Origin: Neolecta irregularis DAH-3
Lineage: Eukaryota; Ascomycota; Neolectomycetes; Neolectales; Neolectaceae
Reading direction: 5' to 3'
DNA: 35,424 bases
NCBI GenBank assembly: GCA_001929475.1
Contig: LXFE01000188.1
Coordinates: forward strand, 1 to 35,424
Below are positions 1 to 10,747 of the stretch, piece by piece; positions within the stretch are counted from its first letter, which is position 1; the number at the start of each line of letters is the position of its first letter. The translations under genes and the position numbers were made by a program. The notes under the pieces are model-generated. The model searched no databases and was not told where the DNA came from. It saw nothing but the letters and a program-made list of their open reading frames with translations.

Positions 1-837
1 AAGTCCAAGCAAGCAAGTCCAAAGGCCTGAAATATGCAAGCAAGCAAGTCCAAAGTCCAGAATTGGGCTTGCTTACTTGTTAGCAAGTCTGGTTATAAAT
101 CCCTCAACAACACGATTTGGTTATTTAATGGGCCTCTCAGAAGAATAAGACCAGGTTTTATTATACTAGCCTAAGTGACTTGAGCTTGGCTAGGTATGAG
201 CGACTCTCTACCTGTTATAATACAAATTAAAACGTCGCAATATCATTGCAGGCCTTCCTTCCGTAATGGTAAGTGTAAATTATGCGCTTAGAAGTACGAT
301 AAGACCAAGTGGTACAACTAGCCTAAGTAAACGTACTTGGCTAGGTAAGTCTAACAGCCATCTTTATATACAAAATCTCTTCCAAGCCTCTTTACCTAGT
401 TGGTACAGTATTGCCGTATTGGTAAGAGTATACCCGAGGGGTATATCCTTAGAGTAAGCCATACCCGAGGGTATTTGCTTATGTATCATCTTGATCCTCA
501 TCCTTGTAGTCTGACAGCTATGTAGTACCAATTACATGCTTATACATGGATGCCACAGAATAACAGGTTTGTTCAAACAAATGTGTGTTCCGGTAGCAAA
601 ATATGGCATTCATAGTCGCCATTTGTTCGGATAGATGGTGTTCGTAGCGGCTGTTTGTTCGGATAGATTGTTGACGAAATATGCCCAATAAGGGATTAAG
701 GATTGAGTATCACGTGTATTTGTCCCACCACCATCCTGAAACCAATCGCCGTTCTAATTTATCTCCCACAAAATGCGACTGGCTATCTACGCTTCGGTAT
801 TTAAATTTCTCTGTGCTGAAACTGATATTAGACGTCT
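1..837. repeat. Repeat-rich spacer with short direct repeats
   Basis: No gene is supported here. Several short repeats are visible. A 19-nt unit (caagcaagcaagtccaaag) occurs identically at 6-24 and 37-55, followed by an inverted relative (gcttgcttacttg) near 66-78. A diverged unit of about 52 nt, starting ataagacca and containing actagcctaag and ttggctaggta, occurs at 145-196 and 299-350. The string tacccgagg occurs at 431 and 462, and tttgttcggatagat at 622-636 and 654-668. This could be a worn LTR or other mobile-element remnant, but no element boundary or protein is visible. Confidence 0.5.
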
Positions 838-2452
838 ATGGCGCTGCTTGCGGCCAGTGTACTCTCGTCGCTAATTTCTCGGCCGAATTTCTACAGTGCG
901 GCAGTACAGCTTTCATCATCGTCATTGCACCTGCTGGTGCTGACCAACAGCGCACTGGCGATGCTTCTGCTGGCAGTTGTAACCGCCCAGCGGCTGCTTT
1001 TTGGAGGACTGCGGGCTATTGAAACGGAGCATTTGCATGAGCGTGCGTGGCTTTCGCTGACTGAAACCGGACTGGCGATGACTGTTTTTCGCGAAGATGT
1101 GCGTCCAACTGCTGTTGTAGCATTTGCCGGACTTCTTGCTGCGAAAGCATTTCACTGGCTTCTGCGTGATCGTGTAGATTCGGTGCTTTTACCTATTGTG
1201 ATAAAGCCACCTAACCGCCAGATCGACCAGCTGCCGCATGTCCCACCTCGATTTCATGTCCGGATCCTCACCACCAGCACAGTTCTCGCGCTGATCGACT
1301 GCTCCGCCATCAGCCATGCAATTGTTGGTATTGCGAAATACGGACCCAGTATAGCCATCATGTTTCTCTTTGAGGTATGGCTCCTGCCTCGCCGCGCCTA
1401 TTCTGACCACAAAAAACAGTTTACGCTCCTCCTCGTGTCGCTCTTTTCCACTTTTGCCCAGTATCTACTCACCCTTCTCTCACCCAGTCTTCCACGCCCA
1501 AAATCATTATACCAGATCCATCTGAGCCTGATCTCGTCTTTCTTCAACCTTGTATTATACATCGGCTTCTTTCTCACCTTGTTGCAATTCTACGGCCTTC
1601 CGATCCATATCCTTCGAGATGTGTACGTTGCTTCCAGACAATTCCTTTCCCAGCTATTGGGTTATGTTCGTTATCGAAAAGCGACCAAAGATATGGAAAC
1701 TCGCTATCCCGATGCAGTTTCTCTTCCCGAAGACGATACCTGTATCGTTTGTAGGGAAACTATGGGACTTCATGACGAAGGAGATTCGCGCCCGAAAAAG
1801 TTGAACTGCGGACACGTCCTTCATTTGGGCTGTCTTCGAGGCTGGTTGGAAAGAGTTCAAAGTTGTCCTATCTGGTTTGTTTTTGTCTTTCTTACAGCAT
1901 TGATTAGTTAGTCGACGGAGTTTAATCGAAGATCCAAGACCTGATCTCACCAATCCACAGCAACAACAGCCTGCAAATGTCCCTCAAAATCCATTTGCGC
2001 AATTTCGGATTCCGGAGAATTTTCGACAATTTTTACCACCGATACCACAAATGGTCCACCCAGGAAATCACCAAATTAATCAGGAACAACCACAGAATGT
2101 CGCAAGAGAAGAACTAACCCAGATCCCCGTTCAACCAGTCCCTTCAGTAGAAAACACCCACATCGTTCTTCCGGCGGTCATCCCACTTAATGCTCCCCCT
2201 CCAGGGGAAATGTCGCCGGAGCAGCTCGAAAGAATGGAACGCGATTCCCGATTCGCTATCTCCGAACGGATCAGAATAATGCATATCATACAGCGACGCG
2301 TTGAAGAAGGTCTTGAAATGCTCGTTCGCCTAGAAAGTTTGCGATTTCCTGCAGGACAAACACCCCCCGAGATTCGTGTGCAGATTTCTTCGGATCCTTC
2401 ACCCGCCGAGCATGTCCAGGAAGATGGTCAGCCAGCTATACCACCGGAGTAG
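838..2452 (+). CDS. HRD1: HRD1-like ER membrane RING-H2 E3 ubiquitin ligase
   Basis: Synoviolin/Hrd1 ligase of the endoplasmic reticulum, which ubiquitinates misfolded ER proteins and forms the retrotranslocation channel in ERAD. Exons are 838-1874 and 1912-2452 (37-nt intron), giving 525 aa. The first ~270 residues hold several hydrophobic membrane segments. A RING-H2 finger follows at about residues 302-346: CIVC, then CGHVLHLGC, then CPIC. The last CPIC is formed only by removing the intron; read through, the frame becomes CPIW and soon stops, which fixes the splice. The C-terminal tail is rich in Pro and Gln, as in other fungal homologues. The start is the first ATG before the hydrophobic N-terminus. 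Family assignment is firm; substrates are not inferable. Confidence 0.93.
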
Positions 2453-2770
2453 AAATGGGGAATATTTGCTCTCCAGAAGAACTACCGTCGATTCATTTTC
2501 CACTGGGTTGAGGCTTGATTTGGCGTTAATATATCCTACTTTGTGTTGTGTTCTACGAGAATTCTATGAGAAATCGGCGCATAAGTTGAAGTATACTAGT
2601 ATTCCTTCATTATAGTGAAGTAAGCGGTAAAATATAAATACGGATTCATTATTTATTATCTCGAGGCACAGTCTCTGTACTCCCTCCTAAATATGCCGTT
2701 GCAAATCTGCCTATTCTTCCTTGCTCCTCACGTCATATTCCCATGCAACCATTCATTCCGCAACCCTCAA
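2453..2770. other. HRD1 3' region and tRNA upstream spacer
   Basis: AT-rich spacer between the HRD1 stop and the tRNA. It presumably contains the HRD1 3' UTR and polyadenylation signals. No coding region is supported. Confidence 0.6.
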
Positions 2771-2851
2771 GCGCTGTTGGGTTAGTGGTATACTGTGTGC
2801 TTGCCATCTTGTGGATTGCACGCGACTCGGGTTCGATTCCCGAACAACGCA
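2771..2851 (+). tRNA. tRNA-Gly(GCC) with a ~10-nt intron
   Basis: A complete cloverleaf can be drawn. The acceptor stem is gcgctgt (2771-2777) with acaacgc (2844-2850), discriminator A at 2851. The D-arm contains ggttagtggta. The anticodon stem is tgtgc/gcacg, and the T-arm is tcggg-ttcgatt-cccga (2827-2843). The anticodon loop begins ttgcca, giving anticodon GCC. An extra ~10 nt (about 2807-2816) sits one base 3' of the anticodon, the normal site of nuclear tRNA introns, and its tgg can pair with the cca of the loop. A TTTT pol III terminator follows at 2857-2860. The fourth acceptor pair is a C-A mismatch. Confidence 0.87.
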
Positions 2852-2926
2852 TCTCATTTTGTTCCATTTAATTACCTGCAATTTTGTTACGACACCAAAG
2901 TTCTTGGAGATCATTCACCACAGCAA

Positions 2927-4045
2927 ATGACTATAATTGCAACTTTGTACATCTCTCCGCTGCCGCCTCACCTTTCCCCCCAGTCCACTGCTCTTCATGC
3001 TTACGTCGCATTATCTACAGCTCCTGTCAAGGTCATCAGATCAAGTTTACCGCCATTTGGTATTTTCTTCAATCGTAGGATCTCTGCTCAAGTAAATAGA
3101 CGAGCCACCGATTTTTATTGATGGCACCCTATTTTTAAAGGGGTTCGAAAACATTCTATCCTATTTCAGGAAGACATATTTCGATCTCGATTCGAGACTC
3201 GACGCCAAACAGAGTGCCGAATCAATAGCGTATCATCCCTGTTCGACTGATATATTGACTTCGAAAGTTTTTCTTCCTTTGTGAAGTCCCTTGCGGAACC
3301 TTTAACAGTATGTGCGACACGGTACTGTTTGATTTCGCTGATCGTGTTTTTAGTTACATACCCATGTCATCAATTTTCAAAATTACCCTGTCACCCGGTC
3401 TCAAATTTCTGCTCAAATCCCATTTCCTGTAAAGTATTGGACAGCACATTCACTACTTCAATCTGCACAGACCAAATTGGTGAGATTCGGATTACACCAG
3501 TCCGAAAATGATAACAGGGGAATTTCCTTGATGAAGAGGGTTGTGGACAGCACGCAAGTGGACGTCACCATCCAGAAATTCGCAAAAGAACTTTATTCTT
3601 GTCTTGAATGGAAACTCGGAACACAAGACCTTCTTTTCGGAACGACCAGGTATTGTTTACTGTTTTTTTCGATGACTAATCATGTATGCCGACGACAATC
3701 GATGCTATCATATACGCATATCTCTCTCCTCATTTGATTTCGCTCCCAAACAATATTCTTTATATGTACCTGCACGATCACCATCCGATTTTGGAAGCTT
3801 ACCTCATACGCCTTTCTACTCGCATCGGTAAACTTGAGTCGACCTCAGAATCTTCTTCCTTTCCGCAGACTTTGAAATCTCTAATCCTTGGCGACGGTAT
3901 TCGTGTCAAAAAACCCGACTTTTCAAAATTGCTTGGCGGATGGGGTGTTTTGGCTGCTGGGGTTGCTGCATTCGCGGGAATTGTTTGGTCCACAGGAGGC
4001 TTGGAACAACCCAACTTTGATCGGAATAAAAAGATCAGAAAATGA
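2927..4045 (+). CDS. SAM37: SAM37/Tom37 (metaxin-like) mitochondrial outer-membrane sorting subunit
   Basis: Subunit of the SAM complex that inserts beta-barrel proteins into the mitochondrial outer membrane. Exons: 2927-3059, 3100-3229, 3268-3307, 3354-3649 and 3685-4045 (or 3688), about 319 aa. Recognisable parts are the N-terminal thioredoxin-like half (HLSPQSTALHAYVAL, then PPIFIDGTLFLKGFENIL), the linker (IAFSSFVKSLAEPLT) and the metaxin/GST C-terminal half (GTQDLLFG, then PTTIDAIIYAYLS). A hydrophobic C-terminal segment (GVLAAGVAAFAGIVW) would be a tail anchor. The first three introns have GT-AG ends. The last exon junction has no AG between the donor (3650) and the conserved PTTIDA exon, so it is either a non-canonical 3' splice site or a lesion. 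The start codon lies only 75 bp past the tRNA. Confidence 0.82.
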
Positions 4046-5904
4046 AGGATCTTTTTGGATACCCCATCATTACAATGGCAGGGTTAGGTCTTGTTGATTA
4101 GATTCTTGTTCTTTCTTACAACGCAACGGCTCGATTCTCGTACCGTTACATTTCCTCTCTATTTATACTTTTCGTACCGGTATAACAGTAGGATCTTTCG
4201 GTGGTCCCATTATGCCATTACAACCAATATAATATTAGTTACAATTCCCATCAGAGTTAAAACAAGTTCACGGCTGAATAAGATATGTAGGAAGTAGTTA
4301 GTTGCATCGAATGACTTCCGGTCATGGGGATACATCAATCCATGTGTAACACCCTACTATGAATTCAGAGCAAAATTCCCAACATAAGAATCGAAATAAT
4401 TATAGTTCAACCGGTGGGTTAGTACAGGCGACCTTCTTTGTTTGTCGGGTGAAACTGCGGGACTGGTCGTGCTTGTCGCGCAGAATCCGTTCCAAGGGTT
4501 ATTTATAGTCGAGACAATGATGGGAATAGAGTGAGTGTTGGTTGTTGTTAAATGGGTGGGTAATAGCGGGTAGGCTTCTTAAGGTTGTTCTTTTTGATCT
4601 TTGGTATTTTGTTATCAAGAAAGAGGGGTGGGGGACTATTCTATATATTTGCAGAACACAACATACATCCTTCCAGTACACGCTGTAGGTGAAAAAGGAA
4701 AAGCTAAGCTAAGCCCCGTTTACATACGGTGACTCATCAGCACGCCCACATACTCCCGGTACAAAGATACTCTCGAGAAGACAGAGAACCGACGTTGGAA
4801 GCAGAACCGTACAGGATAGTGAATTGTAAGTGAGATTGGTGATTATAAAAATCGTGAAGGGTGAGGGGAGGAGGGAGCTTGAATGAGGAGTCCCGATCGT
4901 GTCGTATTAGGCGAAAATCCTCAGTTTAGCATTTCTTTATGACACGCTGCCTTCTGGAACAGACGATTGTTGATTACCAAAATTAAGACGGACAATATGT
5001 AATCGTTAAATGAAGCTATCGTTGCTTTTATTTGCTCGTCTTAAAATTAGTATCGGAGATCAGGTAGATATAAAGGTGAGAAAAAGATTTGATGATCCTT
5101 TTGCAGGCAGTTCAACACAACTTGGCTATGCTTGGGTAGGTTCGAGACTTCGATCTATAAAAATTATCAGCCGGAGTGTCTCATTAATGACCATTTCTCA
5201 GCACACTCCGCCACAAACTAATTTCAGGTTCGAGACTTTGATCTATAAAAATCAACCGGGGTCTTGTTGATGACTAACTATCTCAGGCGCCGCTTTACCA
5301 CCAACCACTTTAGCATCTCGCTAAAATAGATGTGTTTGCCAATAGTGACTAGGAAAGGCAAATCTATATACACTGATAGTCGAATCTTATGTAATTGTGC
5401 GGCCGGACGAACAACGAACGGTGATATCTGTGATGGGATTATACCAGTTAATAGAACTAAGAGAAGTATTTTCACAGTATTGATGTCGCACCACATAAGC
5501 TCCGTAGCTTAGGAAAACCTGCGAGAATCCCTGAATTTAGTGTCCACTCACATTTCGTGGTCTTCAGATATTTAAGAATTTCCAAACCAGAATCTCGAGC
5601 CCATAAAAGGGAATATGTCGTTTGAAAACTATTGTAGGTCGTAAGAGTAAATCGGGTCTAAGTGTAGCTATAGAGAATAACCGAGCGTAAAGGCGACTCG
5701 GAGATCCAGTTGCGGTAAATAAAATTAATCAAAGTGAGAACGAATTTCGGTAACTCATCCCAATCACTTATAAAACAATACTTTATGCAAATCATATTGG
5801 AACCTCAGTTATTATTCACTTTGACAAAAACCAAATCTTCCTCTACAACCGATAAACCATGCCAACCTCCCCGGAAACCCCCGATTATGTAAACGTAATA
5901 GCCT
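4046..5904. other. Long AT-rich spacer with a ~60-bp direct repeat
   Basis: No conserved protein was found on either strand. The stretch holds imperfect direct repeats at 5139-5200 and 5227-5287, both starting ggttcgagact and ending in a ctcag. Around them are segments that look like tiny introns, such as 5075-5105 (gtgag...ttgcag) and the gactaacta-tctcag end at 5270-5287. An exon chain coding for a recognisable product could not be built. Confidence 0.45.
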
Positions 5905-6405
5905 TTATCTTGCCAAGTTTTCACTTGATGAGATACTGGATCCCCAGGATATGCGTCTACGAAATGATAGAGCTTGTTTAAATCGTCTCCAAGGACTGGG
6001 TTTTCTTTTCTCCTCAAAATGAGCGTTATAGGAAGCCATCGTGACCGAAATCGATTCAATATGAGCATTCGAAGTTCCGAGACCATTGGTGTGATATGTA
6101 GATTCCGACGATCGATTCGTTGAGCACGACGGATAAACCGTATGTCGCGGTATTTGTGTATTCACCCAGGGTGACACCGAGACCTCTGTATCATTATTTG
6201 TACCAGCAACATCAGATAGAGCGAGGTTCGTGTCTTCTTCTTTTTCGCTTTCCATATCCATTTCCTCTTCCAAGACTAAGCCTCTAGGAATATTCAAGGC
6301 TGACTTATGCATGCGTATTTCGAAGGGAAATCGACCAAACTGTGGGGTGTCTCCACCTTTAGCGATGATTAATGGTCCATTCAATCCTCGAAAGTTGGAA
6401 GACAT
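5905..6405 (-). CDS. Hypothetical protein, basic serine-rich C-terminus
   Basis: Single-exon frame of 166 aa that I do not recognise. The start is supported by a promoter-like upstream region on the minus strand: a TATA-like element (tataaatatc, complement of about 6476-6485) roughly 75 bp upstream and a pyrimidine-rich leader. The protein has an acidic stretch near residues 46-58 (EEEMDMESEKEED) and a basic C-terminus (KPSPWRRFKQALSFRRR, then Ser-rich). No membrane segment is seen. A second open frame of 93 codons overlaps the 3' half and extends to 5805 on the same strand (contains YYVYIIGGFRGGWHG). A splice into that frame is possible but I found no convincing junction. Confidence 0.5.
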   Translation of the reverse strand: MSSNFRGLNGPLIIAKGGDTPQFGRFPFEIRMHKSALNIPRGLVLEEEMDMESEKEEDTNLALSDVAGTNNDTEVSVSPWVNTQIPRHTVYPSCSTNRSSESTYHTNGLGTSNAHIESISVTMASYNAHFEEKRKPSPWRRFKQALSFRRRISWGSSISSSENLAR

Positions 6406-7671
6406 AGCGAAATGAACAGTGAACAGTTTAGAAATTGAAAGGTGTGAAGAATAGATAATTGAAGATGGGAGGAACGATATTTATATGAAGGAGGGACGCT
6501 GACCAGCCAAGCAGTGATTTGTACTAAGCACGGATAAGCCAACCATATGTCCAAGTTTGTAGTTTCTACTTCTACACGCCATCGTGTTTAGAAGGCTGTA
6601 ATACATCGTGTGATAGACTATCATTAGCTAAAGTAGACTGGCTAGACTTCAAGCGTGCAGCGAAGATATATCACGTTGCGATAAGACTGGCAAGTCCATG
6701 AACGTTTGGACTTTTTAGAATTTCCATTCCAGGTCGGTTCGTCTACGTGCTGAGTTCCTTATCGGCATGTGCTGGTGGAATTCCTACGCTGAAGGCGAGA
6801 GAAAATCGGTGCATTTTCGTGCCACAGAGGAAATCTCCTAAAGAATTGTGGTATTTGTTTTGACATGACAAAAAGACACACTCTCATATGGCCAAGAATT
6901 CTTTTCTAGAAAGAACTTTTCCCGTCATGTTTGCTGGTCTAATTTGGACTGCATTATTTGTCATGGGATGGTAACTGGTCGAATGGTGAGACTCCCTTGC
7001 GTAATTTAAAATTTCAAATCGGGCATCATTCGACTCATGACGTTGAACTAGCGAAATTGGCTCGGAGAAAATTCTGAAAAAAGTTGTAATGTCTGTCAGC
7101 TTGTCTATTCGTGTCAATTTGCAGGGTAAATATGCAATGCCACGGAAAGGTGCTCAGAAAACCATGCACGAGTCTTCGATTAATTCAATCGAAAACCCCT
7201 TTTAGCAACCGATATTCTTTTTTTGAGAATCAAACTAACGTCGTGAATCTTTGGCGTTGTGTCGTATGAAGGATCGGCATTACAAAGAATGACGCCCAGT
7301 AGATGTTGGAAACGGATTCCGGAATACTCACGAGAATCTATACATCTCGAGGTTCCGGCATTCAAACCTTACCCTTTTCTTCGATTCTTTGAATACTTTG
7401 GAGGTTATTGACCTTTGAGAAATATTTCGATACCCTGTCACACCTCGTTCGTTTTAGGTACCATAATTGCGTGTACAGAGATAACTCTTTCGATATAACA
7501 GAAGCACTGCCCCAGCTCCTTATAAAAACACAAGTGGAATGGCATTTAACGGGAAAGATACCATAATCGATATTATCGCACTATTTTTCCCGAGCACCGT
7601 TCTAACGGAATGGGGAAAGTCAATCTCCAGTGAGAGTCTCGAACTTGAGCTCTACCATATTTGGTTTCAAG
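6406..7671. other. Spacer; possible small minus-strand gene at 6884-7365
   Basis: No confident gene. Two minus-strand open segments, 7365-7180 (contains LLGVILCNADPSYDTTP) and 7117-6884 (contains NDARFEILNYARE, ending SRKEFLAI), have coding-like composition. They could be exons of one small unrecognised protein. I could not connect them with convincing splice sites, nor name a family. Confidence 0.25.
6476..6485 (-). promoter_or_regulatory. TATA-like element of the 166-aa gene
   Basis: Minus-strand tataaatatc about 75 bp upstream of the start at 6405, followed by a CT-rich leader. Position and composition fit a fungal core promoter; not experimentally shown. Confidence 0.45.
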
Positions 7672-8516
7672 ATGCCAGTAGCTATCGTTACCAGTGCCTC
7701 TCGAGGAATCGGTCGAGCAATCGCCTTACGTCTGGCTAAAGATGGAAACGACATGGCGATATTTGATTTTTCATCGAAACGGGAGGGCTTGGAAGCCTTG
7801 GGAGTCGAGATTCGGAAAATGGGTGCCAGAATACATTTCTTTGGAAGAAAACTTATTAAAGATCGAAGGTGCTTAATCATCACGGGAGATATCTCGTCCG
7901 AACAATCTCTGCAAAATCTCATTAAATCAACATATGCATTACTTGGAGACATCAACATATTTGTTGCAAATACTGCAATGCGTGCATACAACAATATCCT
8001 AGATACTCCGTTGGATGAGTTCGATTCAATTATTGCCGTAAATCTTAGAGGAGTTTTTATATGCTACCAAGTGGCTGCTCGGCATATGAAGCTCCAAAGA
8101 AACGGAGGTATTATTATAGGGGCCGGGAGTATTGATGGAATCAGGGCGAGGAGTGGTTACTCTGCTTTTTCAGCGAGTAAGTTTGGTGTAGTAGGATTGA
8201 CTCAAGCTGCTGCAATTGAATTTGCAGAGTTTGGAATTCGTGTTAATTGTTATTGTCCAGGGCTTGTCGAACCTTTGGTCGGTAAATTCATTTTAGTTTG
8301 TTGTTGATATCCTAGCATGTTAGTAGTAAAACTTCGACGCCTCACAAGAAAGAAGCCATGGATAAGACGAACAATACTCCCTTGTCCAATTTACTAGTCA
8401 AGAGGTTGTGTACACCGGAAGATGTCGCCGGGACAGTCAGTTGGCTGTGTGGAGAGGATGGAGCATATGTTACTGGTCAAGCAATTATAATAGACGGGGG
8501 TGCATTAAGGGTCTAA
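7672..8516 (+). CDS. Short-chain dehydrogenase/reductase, catalytic Tyr replaced by Phe
   Basis: Classical SDR fold, nearest in style to diacetyl/butanediol reductases or FabG-like enzymes. Modelled exons are 7672-7822, 7862-8277 and 8316-8516, giving 255 aa, the usual family length. The first intron (39 nt) has no stop in frame. Without it the protein would carry 13 extra residues between beta-strand elements (KM...[10 protein letters not shown]). The second donor (8278) is uncertain; the alternative gtaaat at 8282 does not fit phase with the near acceptors. Key sites deviate: TSASRGIG instead of TGxxxGxG, ANTA where NAG is usual, and AFSASK (codon 8167-8169) where the catalytic YxxxK Tyr belongs. 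The catalytic Ser (AGSIDG, 13 residues before) and Lys are retained. The C-terminus ([23 protein letters not shown]) is intact. Likely a pseudo-enzyme or relict. LYS12 converges from downstream. Confidence 0.8.
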
Positions 8517-8651
8517 ATTATATCAGTTTATTACAATCAATGGGTTGATAAAGTAATCAAGTAATGATCCGTTTCACCGGCCGATCTTCCTTTCTCCAAT
8601 GCCTAACCCTCATTTTACCATATATATTTCTTTTAGATATATTTTAGACAT

Positions 8652-9865
<1,214 letters not shown>

Positions 9866-10747
9866 CGACAGGAAAGGAATGAGGATGGATGGATGGAAAG
9901 AAAAACTGATTTTCGTGTTTGCGAGCTCTCACCCGACTAGAAAGAGACGCTATTCTCGCATAATTTGGTGCAAGAAATAATGTTTTATGGTAACTCTAGG
10001 ACTGATTTTTTGCATTTGAGAACTCGATTAAGAAGATTGATAGTGAAAAGGATTCCGCGTAGACGTTACTAAACTCCAGGAAGTGCTCTTAATATATATC
10101 AAGGTGAGTTTGCTTGCTGCAATCAAAAGATTATTCCATGGCATAATCAGGAATCATTCGCTCAAAGAGAATGATGGACGATCATGATCAGCCTAATCCC
10201 ATGGAACATCTTTTTCTATAATCTGGATCTCCACAATTATTAAGCCCTGCTATCGATAAATCTCGGAAATGTTTTCTAATCCTAGCCCAACCTTCATTTA
10301 AACTAAGCTTCTGAATGAGGTGTAAAAATCCCATGATTCAATGGACTTCTTGGTGGGCCTCATATCCCACGTTCAAGACCAGGTTTAGGGTTAAGGTTAG
10401 GGTTAGGGTCAAAATGTTATCATCATCTAGAATTTACGTTTGCTGAAAGTTTAGGTTGATTTTCGGGGGGTTTGCTGGGACATGGAAATTTAGTGCCCTC
10501 TAAGGCTATTTAAACTCTATTGAAATGATTGCACTACGATATCATTCTACCAAACAGGAAAGTCTAGAAACATTTCCGTATAATCCTCTAGAAACCATGA
10601 TTGATTGTTCATTAGTGAGCCAGTACTCTATCTATCTTACAATAACTCTTCTTTAAGTGAATATTCCAAACATGACATGCACCCATTAATGACGGTCCAC
10701 AATACGCAATATAATGATACACAGCAATCCTGCGCGGACACGTTCTC
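9866..10747. other. Spacer with an interstitial telomere-like tract
   Basis: Upstream of LYS12 and downstream of the J-like coiled-coil gene. Apart from the telomere-like tract at 10384-10408 I see no coding region, RNA gene or clear element. Confidence 0.5.
10384..10408 (+). repeat. Interstitial telomere-like repeat (TTAGGG)n, four units
   Basis: Four head-to-tail units: TTTAGGG, TTAAGG, TTAGGG, TTAGGG. The last two match the usual filamentous-fungal telomere unit exactly and the first two differ by one base. It lies in a spacer, far from any window end. Confidence 0.8.

Noticed and set aside
2795-3121. Long plus-strand frame starting inside the tRNA
   Set aside because: Only the part from the ATG at 2927 is coding (SAM37 exon 1); the upstream part is tRNA read in frame.
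5139-5240. B-box-like ggttcgagact, considered as a second tRNA or SINE
   Set aside because: The B-box consensus needs ggttcgantcc; no acceptor or anticodon stem could be drawn around either copy.
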